Origin: Tethya wilhelma
Taxonomy: Eukaryota > Porifera > Demospongiae > Tethyida > Tethyidae
Direction of reading: 5' to 3'
Assembly: GCA_964030475.1 (NCBI GenBank)
Contig: CAXIPT010000001.1
Coordinates: forward strand, 13,796,792 to 13,860,791
DNA length: 64,000 nt
This document shows positions 32,030 through 43,400 of this stretch, piece by piece; the stretch's first letter is position 1, and each line of letters begins with the position of its first letter. The notes beneath the pieces are model-generated. The model had not been told where the DNA came from, made no database searches, and saw only the letters and a program-made list of their open reading frames with translations. The position numbers were made by a program, and so were the translations under genes.

Positions 32030-32274
32030 CATTCTAATTTTTAGTTCACTGTTTTGTTTTGTCTGCTCAGAAAAAATAGAAGTCTGAAAAAACATAGTAC
32101 ACGCATGCGCAGAACCCACGTGATACTGTCAATGGTGATTACCCATGCTTCAGGTATGTCATGAGGTCTGGTGCTGAGAGTGCATTGTTGGCTGCGATCC
32201 TTTCTTCCTGGTTGTTGAAACACCTCCTGTGTGCTGTAAGTGATATCTTCTTTTATGTTTGTGTGATTGAATTA

Positions 32275-32280
32275 AATAAA
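32275..32280 (+). terminator. Poly(A) signal of the coiled-coil gene
   Basis: AATAAA about 245 bp after the stop codon at 32029. Confidence 0.5.
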
Positions 32281-32580
32281 GTTGCTGTTTGCGCCGTAAA
32301 TTAGCTATGTACTTTTTCGAGCGACAAACGGGTATTCATGAGTCTTCATCGTGATATTCCTGCTTTTTTTAGCTCGTACAAAACAATATGGTGCTAGGGC
32401 GTTGCCCGCCATAAACATAGCGTTCCACTCTCTGCCTGAACCGTATTTTAACTGTAACTGTGTTTTACTAGACTTTGGAGCTCAAGGTTGGTGGTACGTA
32501 TTGGTCAGTTGATCTTGCAGTCAGAGCATTCAATTTAGTGAAGTTGTTGGTCAGGTTGGTGAAGAACAAGCAGCAGCAGA

Positions 32581-32706
32581 ATGGGTGATACAATCGTACT
32601 AGTCCGAGACAATCGTCCCCATCACATACTCCACTGCATCATAACTCTGTTCTGTCCGTGGTGGATTGTGATTTGGCTCATTGCTTGTTGCATCTATGGT
32701 TGCTAG
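32581..32706 (+). CDS. Tiny single-pass membrane protein (41 aa), paralogue 1
   Basis: ATG at 32581, TAG at 32704-32706. The product has a short polar head with RDNRPHH, then LHCIITLFCPWWIVIWLIAC (hydrophobic, Trp/Cys-rich) and ends IYGC. The paralogue at 33489 shares the pattern V-V-R-x-(D)NRP-x-H-x-LHCIIT-x-F-x-PW-x-x-VW-x-x-x-C and the ending G-C just before the stop. Amino-acid conservation between two diverged copies argues that both are real. It lies about 550 bp downstream of the coiled-coil gene on the same strand. The H-x-x-H/LH...T...PW..VW pattern recalls short one-helix proteins of unknown function. A C-terminal Cys could be lipid-modified; no function can be assigned. Confidence 0.65.
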   Translation: MGDTIVLVRDNRPHHILHCIITLFCPWWIVIWLIACCIYGC

Positions 32707-33488
32707 CTCTAAAAAAAGATATTTTTTCTGTTGTTCACTGACTCGAAACTTATACCTTTTTTGTTTCGTTTTTTGCTGTTGTTATCTGATTGTAATTGTG
32801 TATAGTTTGTGGTGTCCAGCAACTTGAGTTGTGATGATACGCTACTCTTGTATGTGTGACCATGTGACCAACAATAATGAATAGTGATAATAACAAGATG
32901 TCAGGATAATGAAGGGTGCAGGAAGTTATCTTAGCCTCTGTACTCCCAAATGTCTTCTATTCATAGAATTTTAAAATACAGTGCTGGGGAAGGCCTTTTG
33001 ATTCATGGGAATGAGGCTAGGTTTATCTTTCCATGTGGTGAGGTGTAACAGCTGTGAGTAATTGGCATGGGCGAAGTTCATTGTACCCATCAGAAGCTTA
33101 AGTTTCCCATACCCATAAGCCTTACAACTTTACTGGAGCTGTATGTTAAAATTATTTTTGGCTTCCTAACCTGCATCAGACAGGTCTGCATGCCAAGCAT
33201 GGGTGTGTAATTACAATACTATGGCTGTGTGTGTTATTGGTCAGTATGACTTGTGTTCTGTACTATAACTTCTGTACTTCAAACACTGTTTCAATGTCAA
33301 GTGGAACAGACCTAATAATTTGATTTGCATAAATTGTGTAATTAATGGTAAAAAAAAAAACTTAATTCTGTGGGCATGTCACAGTATAGTAAAGTTATAC
33401 AAGTTCTTTTTGTGACAATATACTGTATACTGTACATGCATGCAGGTTTTAAATTTGCCCTAATCGATCACACCATCTCGAACACATC
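32707..33488. other. Spacer between the two small membrane protein genes
   Basis: No gene seen. About 32931-33018 has TAGCCTC...GGAATGAGGCTA ends like the MITE family. TGCAG at 33445 could be an acceptor for a 5'-untranslated intron of the second small gene. Confidence 0.45.
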
Positions 33489-33617
33489 ATGCCTCAACAA
33501 GTAGTTGTGGTCAGAGAAGACAACCGTCCTTCACACTGTCTTCATTGCATCATCACCATCTTCTTCTTTCCTTGGGTCTTTGTGTGGATTGCCTGTTGCT
33601 GTATCCACGGCTGCTAG
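33489..33617 (+). CDS. Tiny single-pass membrane protein (42 aa), paralogue 2
   Basis: ATG 33489, TAG 33615-33617. Polar head MPQQVVVVREDNRP, then SHCLHCIITIFFFPWVFVW and a cysteine cluster IACCCIHGC at the end. It matches the 41-residue product at 32581 across its length, with hydrophobic substitutions in the membrane segment and the same final Gly-Cys. Too short for routine gene finders. Function unknown. Confidence 0.65.
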   Translation: MPQQVVVVREDNRPSHCLHCIITIFFFPWVFVWIACCCIHGC

Positions 33618-34097
33618 CTGAAGGAACACCAGCTAGTGTACATTGCACATGTTATCAAAATGTGTGCTTATTTCATGAATCAATCAGACTGGGACATTAA
33701 TCATGCAATACAAGTATACTGCATATAGTTTGTATGTTACAGGCACTATATAACCTATTTTTTTGTACAAATTGTCAACATTCAGCTGAACTTCAATTTA
33801 GCTCGTAATTATTGGTAGTACTTCATGCATCATCATTACCATGTAGTTTGGTATGACAATTCAATTTTTGAACAAGAAAATAATTTACGTAATGTGTTTA
33901 TCTCAAGTGCTGATAAATTATTATGACTAAAGACTTACATACATTAATTTTGAGACTAAAAATGGAAATAAGAACATAATGTACTGTCTATGCCCATGCA
34001 ACTGTATGATGCTTTTCTGTGTGCATGTATAAATGTGTAGTAATAATTATGGTTGTGCTATATACATAAAGGAAAAACAATTGTGTGAAAAAAATGC
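33618..34097. other. Convergent 3' spacer before usherin-like gene
   Basis: AT-rich, no gene recognised. It lies between the + strand small protein and the minus-strand stop codon at 34098. Confidence 0.5.
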
Positions 34098-34208
34098 CTA
34101 GACTTTTGTGTCTGCAAAAGTTGTTTTAAAAGTACCAAAGTCTTCTTTGGCTGAGTAATGGAATGAATCACTGTCAAGTGGAGGTGCTCTACTGGTACTA
34201 GTGATGTC
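34098..34208 (-). CDS. USH2A-like: Usherin-like last exon with class-I PDZ-binding C-terminus
   Basis: 36 codons in phase 0 after acceptor TCTGTTCACAG. They end FKTTFADTKV then TAG. Thr at -2 and Val at 0 fit a class-I PDZ ligand (S/T-x-hydrophobic). In vertebrates usherin's C-terminus binds PDZ scaffolds of the Usher complex; a similar partner here is inference. Confidence 0.75.
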   Translation of the reverse strand, partial: DITSTSRAPPLDSDSFHYSAKEDFGTFKTTFADTKV

Positions 34209-34438
34209 CTGTGAACAGACAAAAAGAATTAGTGACAAGCAGGCCATAACCACAATGACCCTGTACGGTTACTATGGTAATAGCATGTGGATCACATGTC
34301 ATGTACTAGACAGTGTACTGTGTGAGTCTGGTACATACCTACACTACAGGATCCTAAGTAGCGTGAAATAATAAAGTACACATTCTTTGATACATCATAC
34401 ATCACTTGTAGTACAAGTGAACAAAGCACACAAACATG

Positions 34439-34498
<60 letters not shown>

Positions 34499-37400
34499 AC
34501 ACTCACTGTGTCTGTTAGCACTGATACTCGTGGGTCAACATCATCATGAAACCCCATCTTCTTTGGAGAGTAGGACCTACTCTTTGGTGGGGTGACCATC
34601 AGAGGCTCAACATCATAGTCATCATCAAGTTCAGGAATCTCCCCCTAGTGACACCAAAATACCAGAACAATGTATGATAACATTTCTAAGACACAAACAA
34701 TTTTCATAGGAAACACTACCCACTAGCTACCAGGAGTATATGTGGTTGTGGACTACACATTCTTGGTTGTGAACTTAATTTGATGGTATGTGATTCCTGA
34801 AACTATTCAGAGGGATAGTAAGGGCTATGCAGGCGGCTATACATTCCAAGAAGGTAGTGTTGCACATACAACCCCAAGCCCACTCATGCAATAATCATAT
34901 AGTCTAGCCTCGTTCCCATGCAGGTTTTTGATTAAAACATTACAATCTATATATCATTTGAAATCCCTTCTTATGCTGATCACAATGGTACTGACTTTTT
35001 TTTCGTACAGCAAGTCACTAACAAACAATACATGAAAGTATCTAGTCAGTCCAAAAAAAGGCCACAAAAGATGCCCTTATATTGGAGTCTAGGAGGGTTG
35101 GAAAAGACTGCAGCCCTTACTATTGATTTCAGCACACTGAGAGGATTCAAATGATATCCACTTTGTTATAGTTTGGCAACGTAGGCCTGACTTGGATGCC
35201 AATCATATAAATGACAATACCCACTGTACATTTTGATTCAGTTGTTTACAGGTGCTCTAAATCAAAGCAACTCTGTTTCTCATGCAGCCTCCTCCTTCTT
35301 GGATATTTTTTTTAAAATAAGTCATTTTCACAAACTAGGGGCCTTCAACCAGATCGAGTTATTCACATGAATATTTGCTTCAGCCAAAAACCCAGTGAGA
35401 GCTCACATGAACAGAAAGATCCCTCAAAACCAGAGTCTGCAAAAACTGAGCCTTGGTACCAAAAGGCAGGCTACATTGCATGTATTCTATATACATGATG
35501 ACAATTTGTAAACCTACAGAGTATAATTGTTGTCCAGGAGACCAGCTGCCTGTGGTGTGCTCTGGATTGTGAAGACTGTGACTGTGACTGTGACTCAATT
35601 TACTATAGTTCTTCCTCGATGGTGTCTTGATGTCAGGCGATGAGTGATCTAGGTCCAGGTTGGCAGGCGATCTCACATGGTACTTTTTACTGTCTCCTTT
35701 TGGCCTCAGACAACACAGGATGAGAACACAAAATACGGTCACAATGATCACAGCGAGGACCACCATTCCCGTAATGAAGGCCACCTCCTGGTAGAATGGA
35801 GAGGACTCAGGTGCTGAGGTGGCTGGGGAGGATGCAGTGGTCAGGGATGGCTGGGTTCCAACAGTCACTGAGACATCTGCCAGGGGAGGGAAAGAGTTTT
35901 TGAATAGGAATTGTACGATTATGTGTGTGTGTGTGTGCTTGTGTGTGTGTGTGTGTGTGTGTGTGTCAGTGAGCTCACCTCCTAGAATGGTTTCAATTTC
36001 TTCAGTCGACACTCGACCAATTTGATTTCCATTGAAGCGAGTTTCAACAGTTACCACATACACAAGAGCTACAGTTGGTGACAATCAACACATAATATCA
36101 ATCATAACAATTTTATTGTTATGTAGAATCTTACTTGTTTCACGAGGCTCTGTAGTAAGTGAGATTGCTTGGTCAGCACTCTGAAGGAGGGCTAGGTTGT
36201 TACGGGTCAGGGTGTAGTGTTGGAGCACACCATTGAGGAGGAACGAGTCAGACCAGTTCAAGTAGACCACTTGATTCTCTTGATCCGTTCTTAGGCTTAG
36301 ACCACTAATCACCTCAGGAGCTGTGTGTGTGTGGGTGTGTGGGTGTGGGTGTTTGAATGTTCTGCCTAGCAACCAAGGCTAATTGCCTGATTATTAGGGT
36401 ACAAGTGATTACTGGATGCTGAGAGAACAAATTGATACAATACTGTGTAGAGCTTCTAATTTGGTGACAGAGATGTCACAAAAATTGATAATGCCCACAT
36501 AAATATTTGTGGGGAAAAATTTGGTAAACTAAAATTTTGGTGTTCCAAGTACTGTAACAATTTCCACTCCTGATCTTATTCTACAAGCCCACATACCAGT
36601 GCTCTGTGTGATGATGTTTGGTTCAGAATAGGGTGATGTAGTACTACCAGCATTGTTCTCCACAACCACTTGGAACTCATACGAGGCATATGGAATAGGA
36701 TCAGTGGTCCCAGTCGCATTCCCATTCCAAACATACACTAGCTGTTCAGGTTCCAATCCAGAGGCAAGGAGTGTGCGTGGTCCAGCAACACATGTGGGTT
36801 GATTCACCAGGCGAGGCTGGGATGCTCTGGGACAAGCTGTTCTATAATACAGAGAATACCTGCATAGGAAGTGAAAGAACAATACACTTACCACAGACCT
36901 CATTGTGTGTGTAGCCTCATTCCCAGGCTCTCCCTTTAGTGAAAGTCAAAGGGAAGAGCTAGGGAATGAGGCTAATATTGTGTGTGCTTTTAATGCAATT
37001 AGGGTATAATAATGTGTGAAGGTGGAGAATTTGAGCAAAATTATACTTTGTGTACTATACCTGAGGATAACTCCATTAGGTTCACTTGGAGGGGCCCAAT
37101 TAACATTGACAGATCGAGGGGTCAATGACACACCAGTGGGTGGAGCCATGCCAGCTGGAGGGGCCTCCCCTGTAATCTGTGTAATCAGGCTACTCTCTGT
37201 ACACCCACCAGACGTACACACCTCTGCATTGAAGGCATAGACTGTGAACGGTCGTAGAGAGGATACTGGGAAACGAACGACAGCTGACTGGGAGCTTGGT
37301 ACCTCCTGGTTCACGAGGGTCCCATTCTGATAGAGACGGTACTCAGTGAGGACGCCATTTGGTACCAGCGGAGCTGACATGACGACCGTGAGTGAGGTTG

Positions 37401-40400
37401 GAGTCACCTGCTCAATGGTCGGAATTGGCACACCCTCTGGGGGAGCATCAAGAAGTGTAACACTAGTCACACTGCTAGTAACACTACCGGCTCCGTTGCT
37501 AGCAGTAAGGCGGTACTCGTACATCATTGCAGGCCTGAGAAGAGAGTCAGTGTCAGTGAATTGTGTTGCTAGTCCGTCAAACACAACTGAAAAGGATGTC
37601 GTTCCTACTGGTCTTCTTTCAACTTGGTATGAAGTGACGATTCCATTAGGATCACTTGGTGGAGTCCAACTAACACTAACTGTTGTGTTAGCATTGGCCA
37701 CTAGAGTTGGTGGGGATAGGCCAAGTGGCGGTGCTTCCAGTGTAGCAGCACTCACTGTAGTGCTACTAGCACACGTTGTAGTACAGGCCATGAGACTGAA
37801 ATTGTAAGATGTAAACGGTTCTAAGCTTTGCACATCAAACTGAAGGAGGAGTCCAGTGAATACTTCATTGCTGTTCACTAGTAAGACGTATCGTTGTATC
37901 ACTCCATTGGGACTGGTAGGAGCAGTCCACGTGGCTCTGATGGAGTTGGGACCTGTTGGTTGAAGCGAGGGAGCACCCACACCCTCAGGAGTATCAGGGA
38001 GAGTTTGAGCAACACTCGGAGGGGTGCTCTCTTCTCCGGCTCCAACACTGGTGTATGCTTGAATTGTATATGAGTAGGCCTGGTTTGGAGCTAACCCAAC
38101 ATCTATGAAAGTTGTTGCACTACCGGAAAAGACCAGAGTGCTGTTTCGTCTCAATTCATAGTTGACGATGACACCATTGGGTCTCAAAGGTGGCGACCAC
38201 GTCACCATGATAGCAGAAGAATTGATGGGCATCAACTGGGGAGGTACGATGAACTCTGGAAGAGATTCCAACGTCTGAACAACGGCACTGCTCTGGATAC
38301 AGCCAGCAGAGTTGCAAGCTTCAAGACGGACAGTGTAGGTGGTGAATGGTTGCAAGTTGGTTACATTTCTAGCCAATTCGGTTGTGGTGATTATAATACC
38401 AATGGGCAACACATTCACCACATAGGAGGTTATGATACCGTTGGGTGTCTGGGGAGGGCTCCACTGAAGTGAGATGATAGACTCTGAGAGTGGAGTGGCT
38501 ACCGGTGGAGCAAGGCCCGTTGGAGCAGCTTCACTGGTTCGGAGGGAGGAAGGCTCAGAGAGGACACAACCTCCGGATGTACAAGCTTGAATCACATAAG
38601 AGTAGGTCGTGAATGGTAACAGGCCCGTGTCAGTGAATCCTCGGTTCTGATTTTCGTAGACGGTAAGATTTGTGCTTCCACCTCCACTTCTGTAAGCTAC
38701 ATATGGTAGAAGGACACCGTTAGGCCGTGCTGGTGGGAACCATGAGACTTGTATGGATGAGCTGCTGAGAACAGTAAGGACTGGTGGACTGAAAGCCTCT
38801 GGTGCATCCTCAGGTGTTTGTATCGGACGGAATTCACTGACAGTCTGACTAATGGAGTTGATAGCTCTAATGGCGTACTGGTAGTCCCTGGCTGGCTGGA
38901 CATCACTGTCAACGTAACGACGATTCAGAGTGTCTATCGTAGTGGCAATCACTTCCAAAGTGGACGTAAAAGCATTATCTTGTCGCAAAATCTCATATGA
39001 GGTGATGATTCCATTTGGTTGAGCAGGTGGGTTCCACGTCACTGCTACACTCCTTGGTGTGAGTGCTACCAGGTTTGGTGAAGGCTGTCCAAATGGTGCA
39101 ACCTCAGCTGTCCTTTCAGTCTGGACCTCTCCAAAGGTACACCCAGCCAGAGTACAGGCCGCCAGCTGCAGTGAATAGTTGGTGAACGGTTGAAGTCTGA
39201 GAACAGTGAACATTGGTGGAGCATCACGATAGACTAGACCACCATCGACAAGGAGTCTGTATTCTTGAATAGCTCCATTTGGTACAAGGGGAGGACTCCA
39301 ACTGAGAACCAAGGATGTTCCTAGTCTCTCTTCAACAACAATGGGTTGGATCTCTTCGGGCATGTCCTCGCGTGTTGTAACCGTCACAAACTCCCCAATA
39401 CCCTCTCCAGCTCCGTTGATGGCTACGATCCTGAACTCATATATTGTAATTGGTGAGAGGCCAGTCACTGTAGCAGAGGTGGTGTCTGCAGATACCTGTG
39501 CAGCTATGATGGGGACACCCTGTTGGTTAGTAAGAGGGTCGAGTGGGAGGCGGTACTCCAGCCGATAACCAAGGAGGAGACCATTTGGACGTCCCGGTGG
39601 ACTCCAGCTAACTGTTATGTTGCGTGACAAGATGTCTGAATCAGCAATCACAGGAAGACCCACTTCAGCTGGAATATCTTCCAATGTTCTCGCATTTACC
39701 CATTCACTGAAAGTGGAGCCAGCTGAATTACGCACTCGAAGCCTGTATTCATAAGTTACAAATGGCTCCAGGCCAGAATTGGGGAAGCTGAGGACAGAAG
39801 GTCCACCTAAGTGCTGGATTGTCTCAGAGAGAGGATTACCCAGTATCCTTCTTCGTATCTCGTACTGTGTAATGAGGCCATTTGGAGAGAGAGGTGGACT
39901 CCACGACACTCGAATGGCAGTTGAGCCAAGCACTTCAAGACTTGGAGCACTAACACCAGTTGGAGGAGCTGCATCAGTGACAGCTGTGACAGTGATACTA
40001 CTGGCACAGCCTGCTTGGTTGCAGACCGAAAGGTAGAAGGAATAGACTGTAAAGGGAGTCAGGTTCGATGCTGTGTGTTCAAACACTATTCCAGAAACAA
40101 CTTGAAGATCGTTTATGAAGAGCATGTAGTTTGAAATCACTCCATTCGGTCGGGAAGGTACACTCCAAGTGATTCGAATTGATGTTGGCCCAAGAACAGT
40201 AACTGTTGGTGGATCAACTTCAGCCAAATCGGCAACAGTTCTAAAGTAGCTTGGCGGGGTAACAACACTCCCTCCTCCATTCACAGCCTCCACGGTGTAG
40301 AAGTACTGTGTGTCTGCCACAAGATTAGCATCGTTAAACGAGAAGCCCACACCTTGAAATATCACGATGGGTTCCTCGGGGAATGAGTCATTCCCTCGTC

Positions 40401-43400
40401 TCAGAATATATGCAGTGATGACACCGTTTGGTTGAGCAGGAGCCGTCCACTCGATTGCAACTGATGTAGATGTCAAGTCTCGTAAGCGAGGTGAAACCAG
40501 CCCTTCAGGAGGAGCTTCAAGTGTCTGGATGTCAGTTTGATTGGAGTGGACACAGCCTCTGCTGTTGCACGTCTGGAGAGCGAAGGAGTAGCGGGTGAAC
40601 GGTGTCAGGTCAGAGAGGGAGAAGGAGAGAGATGGACCACTGAAGAGAATGGTATTGTTGGTGACGAATGTCAAGATGTACTCTGTTATGATTCCATTAG
40701 AAATCACAGGTGGTTGCCATGAGAGCACAACTGAGCGAGCAGTGAGGCCAGACACGATAATTTCTGAGACCATTTCAGGAAGGGCCTCGAATGTGGTGTT
40801 GGATGCAACACTGCTATTAGTGCAACCTCCATTTGTACACACTTCCACAATGTAACTGTACCTGGTGAACGGCTGGAGTGAACTGTCCATGAAGGTCGTT
40901 GCAAATGCTGAGGAAAGAAGAACACCATCACGATAGATTTGGTACCCTTGTAACAACCCATTGAGTTCGTCTGGTTCAAACCAAGACACTGTAATCTCAG
41001 TCTCTGAAAGAATGATAACTGACGGTGCATATATGGAAGTGGGTGGTGCTTCCTGTGTAGTGGCTCTTGTGAGGACACTTGATACATTCCCAGCACCATT
41101 GATGGCCGTCACTTGGTAGAAGTAGGTGGTGAATGGTCGAAGACTAGATATGATGAACTCAAAGTCATTTCCAGAGAAAATGACTATAGACTCCTGACCA
41201 TCTTCTTGCTGAGAGAGTTGATAACCAGTGATGTTCCCATTTGGAGTGATTGGAGCAGCTGGAGGAAGAAGACAGCACACACATGATCAACTTTAATGGC
41301 TAGATGAATTTCATAAGGCTTACTCCATGTGATCCTAGCTGATCTTGGTCCAGTGATTTCAACCACAGGTGAAGCCAGATCAGCAGGTGCTGTGGGTTAT
41401 GTGAAATACAATGCATAATACTACATCTCTGCTAACACTGAGAACCTTATCATATGTGTAAAGTAGGAATGGGCCGAATGTCCCATGGACACAATGCAAA
41501 ATGTTCTATGGTCATAAAAAATCCAGCAAAACAAAGCGAAGTCTTCAAACATGCTCAGAGGCTCTCTCTTCACTGGCTTTGACATCAATCACATCAATTT
41601 AGAGTCTTGGCTTGTTTCAGTGCTTTTTACAGCACTGCCCATTCCTACTAACACTTAAAATTTTAAATACCTAGCTAAAGAACAGAAAAGTAACATCATA
41701 AAAGTAATAAAGTTAACATACCACTCTCTAGGGTTCTTCCAGCGACTAGTGGACTGCTGGTGCATCCAAACTGTGTGCAGGCCATCACTTGAGCTGTGTA
41801 GACAGTGTACGGTTGAAGACCATTCACAATCAGTTCACCAGGGCTACTCTGGTTGAAGACAAGTGAGCTCTCACCAAAGCTATAAAAGAGTGTGGGTGTG
41901 TAATGGATGTTGTTCAATGGCTGCTTCATACTAAAACATATAGATGGTTGACTTACAGAGATATGGTGTAAAGGATAATTACACCATTGGGTTGCAATGG
42001 TTCAAAAACTGTGATGGAAAGTGATTCACTGCCTACTGCCTCAACAACAGGAGCTGGCAAATTGGCTGGTACTGTAATGGAGACAAGACAATAGTTTCAA
42101 AAAATATATGACAGCAGAGGGGAAAAAAAGAAAGAGTTTTGCAGTTGTTTGTACAGTTAAAACCAATGTGTGTTGACTTACTTCCTTCATCGGTAATTTC
42201 TGTAGCGTTGTTGCCAAGAGTAACACCCCTCCCATTACTGACACCCACCACAAATGTGTACTCCGTGCTAGCAATGAGATCCACAGCTGTGAACATCTGT
42301 GATAACCCCCTGAAGATTTCAGCACCAAGTCCAGGGGTTCCAGAAACCCTCTGGTACAGAATGTACTCATCAAGGGGTCCAAGTAGCTCAGAAATGTCCA
42401 GTGACCCCCAACTTAGATCAATTGCAGTACTGTTCACTGTAGTTGCATTTAGTTCTGGACCCACTAAAGGCATTGGAGCAGGACTAGTCTGGATGACTGA
42501 TGAGAGATTACTGAATGCTGAGCCAGCAGAATTATTGACCACAATACAATACTGGTAGAATGTGAAAGGGAACACATCAGGATCAATATAGGCTGTGTCC
42601 TGCAGATAGCTGGATTCTGCCAGTATGCAAGAGGAAGATGACAGAGCATTTCCCAGTGCAACATATTCCTCGCAGCAGTTGGTGCTATCAAGCTCCTCCA
42701 CAAAGAAGCCAATGGTCTTCTGGAAGAGCAGGTAGGAAACGTCAGCACTGTTAGGCATTCCTGGTTCAACCCATGAGACTTGGACTCCTTCTTCTCCTAG
42801 TGGTAGAGCGATGAGAGAGATGTCTGGTGTGAATACCTGAGTAGGGGGAGCTTCAAATGTCATTGTCACTGCTGGTTCACTATCAGTGCAGCCTCCACTG
42901 GTGCACACCCTGAGGCTGTAGGTGTAGTCGGTGAATGGCACCAGAGAGGTATCATTGAAGGTGAAGTAGTCGTTGGGTGTGAGTGTGGGGAGGGTAGAGG
43001 GTGTGAAGGTGAAGGTGGTGAGGGGTGTGAGGCGAGTGATGGTGTACATGGTGACGATGCCATTGGGTGTAAAGGGAGGGAGGAATTGGATATTGATGGA
43101 GATAGAGGAGAGGGCAATCAATAATGGTGGTTGGACATCTTCAGGAGCTACACAAAGAAAGAGGAAAGGGTTGTAAAATATCTGAAGCTATTTTCACACA
43201 GAGGCTGAATCATAATATAATATACTCACGCTATCAATATACATTACCTGCTTCAGGTGTGGTGAACTCAGTAGTCGGTCCAACAGCAACCCCAGCACCA
43301 TTCTCAGCCACGACTCTATACTCATAGCTGGTAAAGGGGTCAGTAGTTATGTCGGTCAGTGAGAGGGGCTCCTCCGTGGTATTGAGAGAACCAGTGAGAG

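Noticed and set aside
37346..37807. Plus-strand frames opposite the giant FN3 exon
   Set aside because: Antisense shadows of regular FN3 coding sequence.
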